Assembly (NCBI RefSeq): GCF_007197645.1
Contig: NZ_VKGK01000024.1
Coordinates: forward strand, 1 to 64,000
Origin: Shewanella hanedai
GTDB lineage: Bacteria > Pseudomonadota > Gammaproteobacteria > Enterobacterales > Shewanellaceae
Length of the DNA: 64,000 nt
Direction: 5' to 3'
In this document: one piece after another, positions 62,579 to 64,000 of the stretch
How the letters are laid out: each line of letters begins with the position of its first letter
How positions within the stretch are numbered: position 1 is the stretch's first letter
Notes under the pieces: generated by a model
Told to the model about the DNA's origin: nothing
The model's database searches: none
Seen by the model: only the letters and a program-made list of their open reading frames with translations
Made by a program: the position numbers and the translations under genes

Positions 62579-62713
62579 AATACGCCCCCGAAAATGTAGC
62601 TTCTTTTTTAGATAATTTGAATCCTTATCGCACTGGCTTTATCGCTCGGTGTTATGGGACAGGCAGTCTTTAATCTCAGGCTATATAAGGTACATTCAAC
62701 GGTTTTAGGAACT

Positions 62714-63853
62714 ATGGCAATCATCGAAACGACTGCGGCAATAATCGAACCCACTGCTACTAACAATAAAAAAGTCATTGTCGGCATGTCCGGCGGTGTT
62801 GACTCATCAGTTTCGGCTTACCTGTTACTTAAACAGGGCTATCAAGTCGAAGGCCTTTTCATGAAAAACTGGGAAGAAGATGACACCGATGAATATTGTG
62901 CCGCTGCAGACGACCTCAAAGATGCCCAAGCTGTGTGTGACAAGCTTGGCATAAAACTGCATACCGTCAATTTCGCCTCAGAATATTGGGACAATGTGTT
63001 CGAATATTTTCTGGCTGAATACAAGGCAGGCAGAACCCCAAATCCAGACATCATTTGTAATAAAGAGATAAAGTTTAAAGCTTTCCTCGAATTTGCTGAT
63101 GAAATCTTAGACGCCGACTACATCGCCATGGGGCATTATGTTCGTCGCAGTGACGAAAGTGGCCAAAGCCAGATGCTACGTGGTGTGGATGGCAATAAAG
63201 ATCAAAGCTACTTCCTCTATACACTCAGCCATGAGCAAATGTCTCGCTCGCTGTTTCCTGTTGGTGAACTCGACAAGAGTGAAGTCAGGGAGATAGCCAA
63301 AGAGATGGGCCTTATCACTCATGATAAAAAAGACAGTACTGGGATCTGCTTTATCGGCGAGCGTAAGTTTACTGACTTCCTCAGTACTTTCTTACCTGCA
63401 CAGCCTGGAAATATAGAAACATCAGAAGGTGAAGTGATCGGCACCCATCAAGGGCTGATGTACCACACTCTAGGCCAACGTAAAGGCTTAGGCATTGGTG
63501 GAATGAAAAACAGCAATGACGATCCTTGGTATGTAGTCGATAAAGAGATGGACAGAAACGTACTGGTTGTCGGTCAAGGTGGCACTCATCCACGTCTAAT
63601 GTCTGTCGGTTTTTATGCCGACCAACTGCACTGGGTCGATAGAAAAGGGCCTAGCGACGGTGCTCAAATCACGGTTAAAACTCGCTATCGTCAACGCGAT
63701 GTTGCCTGTACTTTGCATTATGAAGGCGAAGACAGAATCAAAGTCTTATTCGATGAGCCTGTTGCAGCAGTGACGCCGGGACAATCTGCCGTATTTTATG
63801 ATGCCGAGATTTGCTTAGGCGGCGCTATCATCGATTCATTAATTAGAGAATAA
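62714..63853 (+). CDS. mnmA: tRNA-specific 2-thiouridylase MnmA
   Basis: Thiolates U34 of Lys, Glu and Gln tRNAs. PP-loop GMSGGVDSSV; catalytic Cys in NPDIICNKEIKF and in STGICFIGERKF. The ATG at 62714 follows AGGAAC; a frame extension to 62654 has no ribosome-binding site. About 379 residues. hflD follows 3 bp later. Confidence 0.95.
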   Translation: MAIIETTAAIIEPTATNNKKVIVGMSGGVDSSVSAYLLLKQGYQVEGLFMKNWEEDDTDEYCAAADDLKDAQAVCDKLGIKLHTVNFASEYWDNVFEYFLAEYKAGRTPNPDIICNKEIKFKAFLEFADEILDADYIAMGHYVRRSDESGQSQMLRGVDGNKDQSYFLYTLSHEQMSRSLFPVGELDKSEVREIAKEMGLITHDKKDSTGICFIGERKFTDFLSTFLPAQPGNIETSEGEVIGTHQGLMYHTLGQRKGLGIGGMKNSNDDPWYVVDKEMDRNVLVVGQGGTHPRLMSVGFYADQLHWVDRKGPSDGAQITVKTRYRQRDVACTLHYEGEDRIKVLFDEPVAAVTPGQSAVFYDAEICLGGAIIDSLIRE

Positions 63854-63856
63854 GCC

Positions 63857-64000
63857 GTGAGCGACCTTCTAGATGAACGCACCATGGCTTTTGCCGGAAT
63901 ATTGCAAGCAATTGCACAAGTCCAGCACATCGCCAGACACGGTAATACAGACAAAGACAGCCTAGCAGCCAGTCTCAATACCGTCATCGTCACGAACCCT
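63857..64000 (+). CDS. hflD: High-frequency lysogenization protein HflD, N-terminal part
   Basis: GTG at 63857 opens a frame that runs off the window after 48 codons. LDERTMAFAGILQAIAQVQHIARHGN matches the start of HflD (read in parts), which always follows mnmA (trmU) in this group and precedes purB. HflD is a membrane-associated protein affecting phage CII in E. coli. Confidence 0.88.
   Translation, partial: MSDLLDERTMAFAGILQAIAQVQHIARHGNTDKDSLAASLNTVIVTNP

Noticed and set aside
1..64000. CRISPR arrays and tRNA or rRNA genes
   Set aside because: No regularly spaced direct repeats and no complete cloverleaf or rRNA sequence noticed while reading either strand.

Overview
The window looks like a chromosomal segment of a marine Shewanella (Gammaproteobacteria, AT-leaning). 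The support is the gene content and order: nap-type nitrate reductase genes next to a tiny nap-linked membrane protein; tamA-tamB, then fadR, nhaB and dsbB; aat, bpt, infA, clpA, clpS, cspD, monomeric icd, rluE, nudJ, mnmA and hflD. Species cannot be fixed from the sequence alone.

Bases 1 to about 6250 form an accessory region that I read as the distal part of a chromosomal integron cassette array. All genes point the same way. Several gene boundaries carry attC-like hairpins ending in GGCGTTA or similar. In three cassettes the 7-base box at the 3' end of the gene is the exact reverse complement of the box at the 5' end of the same cassette, which is what circular cassettes require. The array is damaged. 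A 176-bp MITE-like element sits exactly in one attC crossover site with a 3-bp duplication, a 5'-truncated copy sits at the next boundary, a diverged repeat of unknown nature occurs twice, and one esterase gene is a frameshifted, internally deleted remnant. No integrase is visible; it would be expected to the left of the window.

Bases 6600 to 15900 are a surface and secretion region: a C1q-like secreted protein, a TonB-dependent receptor, two small secreted paralogues flanking a membrane TPR/PAS sensor, and a large proteinase K-like subtilase with six Cys-containing C-terminal repeats.

Bases 16000 to 30800 hold small metabolic and transport units: a SutR-like regulator divergent from a BenE transporter, an ArgO-like exporter, a HupE/membrane-anchor/His-rich cluster, a MocR regulator divergent from a class II aldolase and a DapA-family lyase, a rare Rieske plus thiamine-diphosphate enzyme fusion, a PAP2 phosphatase, a D-Ala-D-Ala ligase and a LysR regulator.

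Bases 30900 to 35000 are the napDABC operon plus a 42-residue membrane protein. The rest, 35500 to the end, is core chromosome: hrpA, a diguanylate cyclase, a CBS protein, an isoaspartyl peptidase, tamAB, fadR, nhaB, dsbB, a NIF3 protein, the N-degron set (aat, bpt, clpA, clpS) with infA and cspD, icd, rluE, nudJ, mnmA and the start of hflD. Convergent or tandem genes here are mostly separated by strong hairpin terminators.
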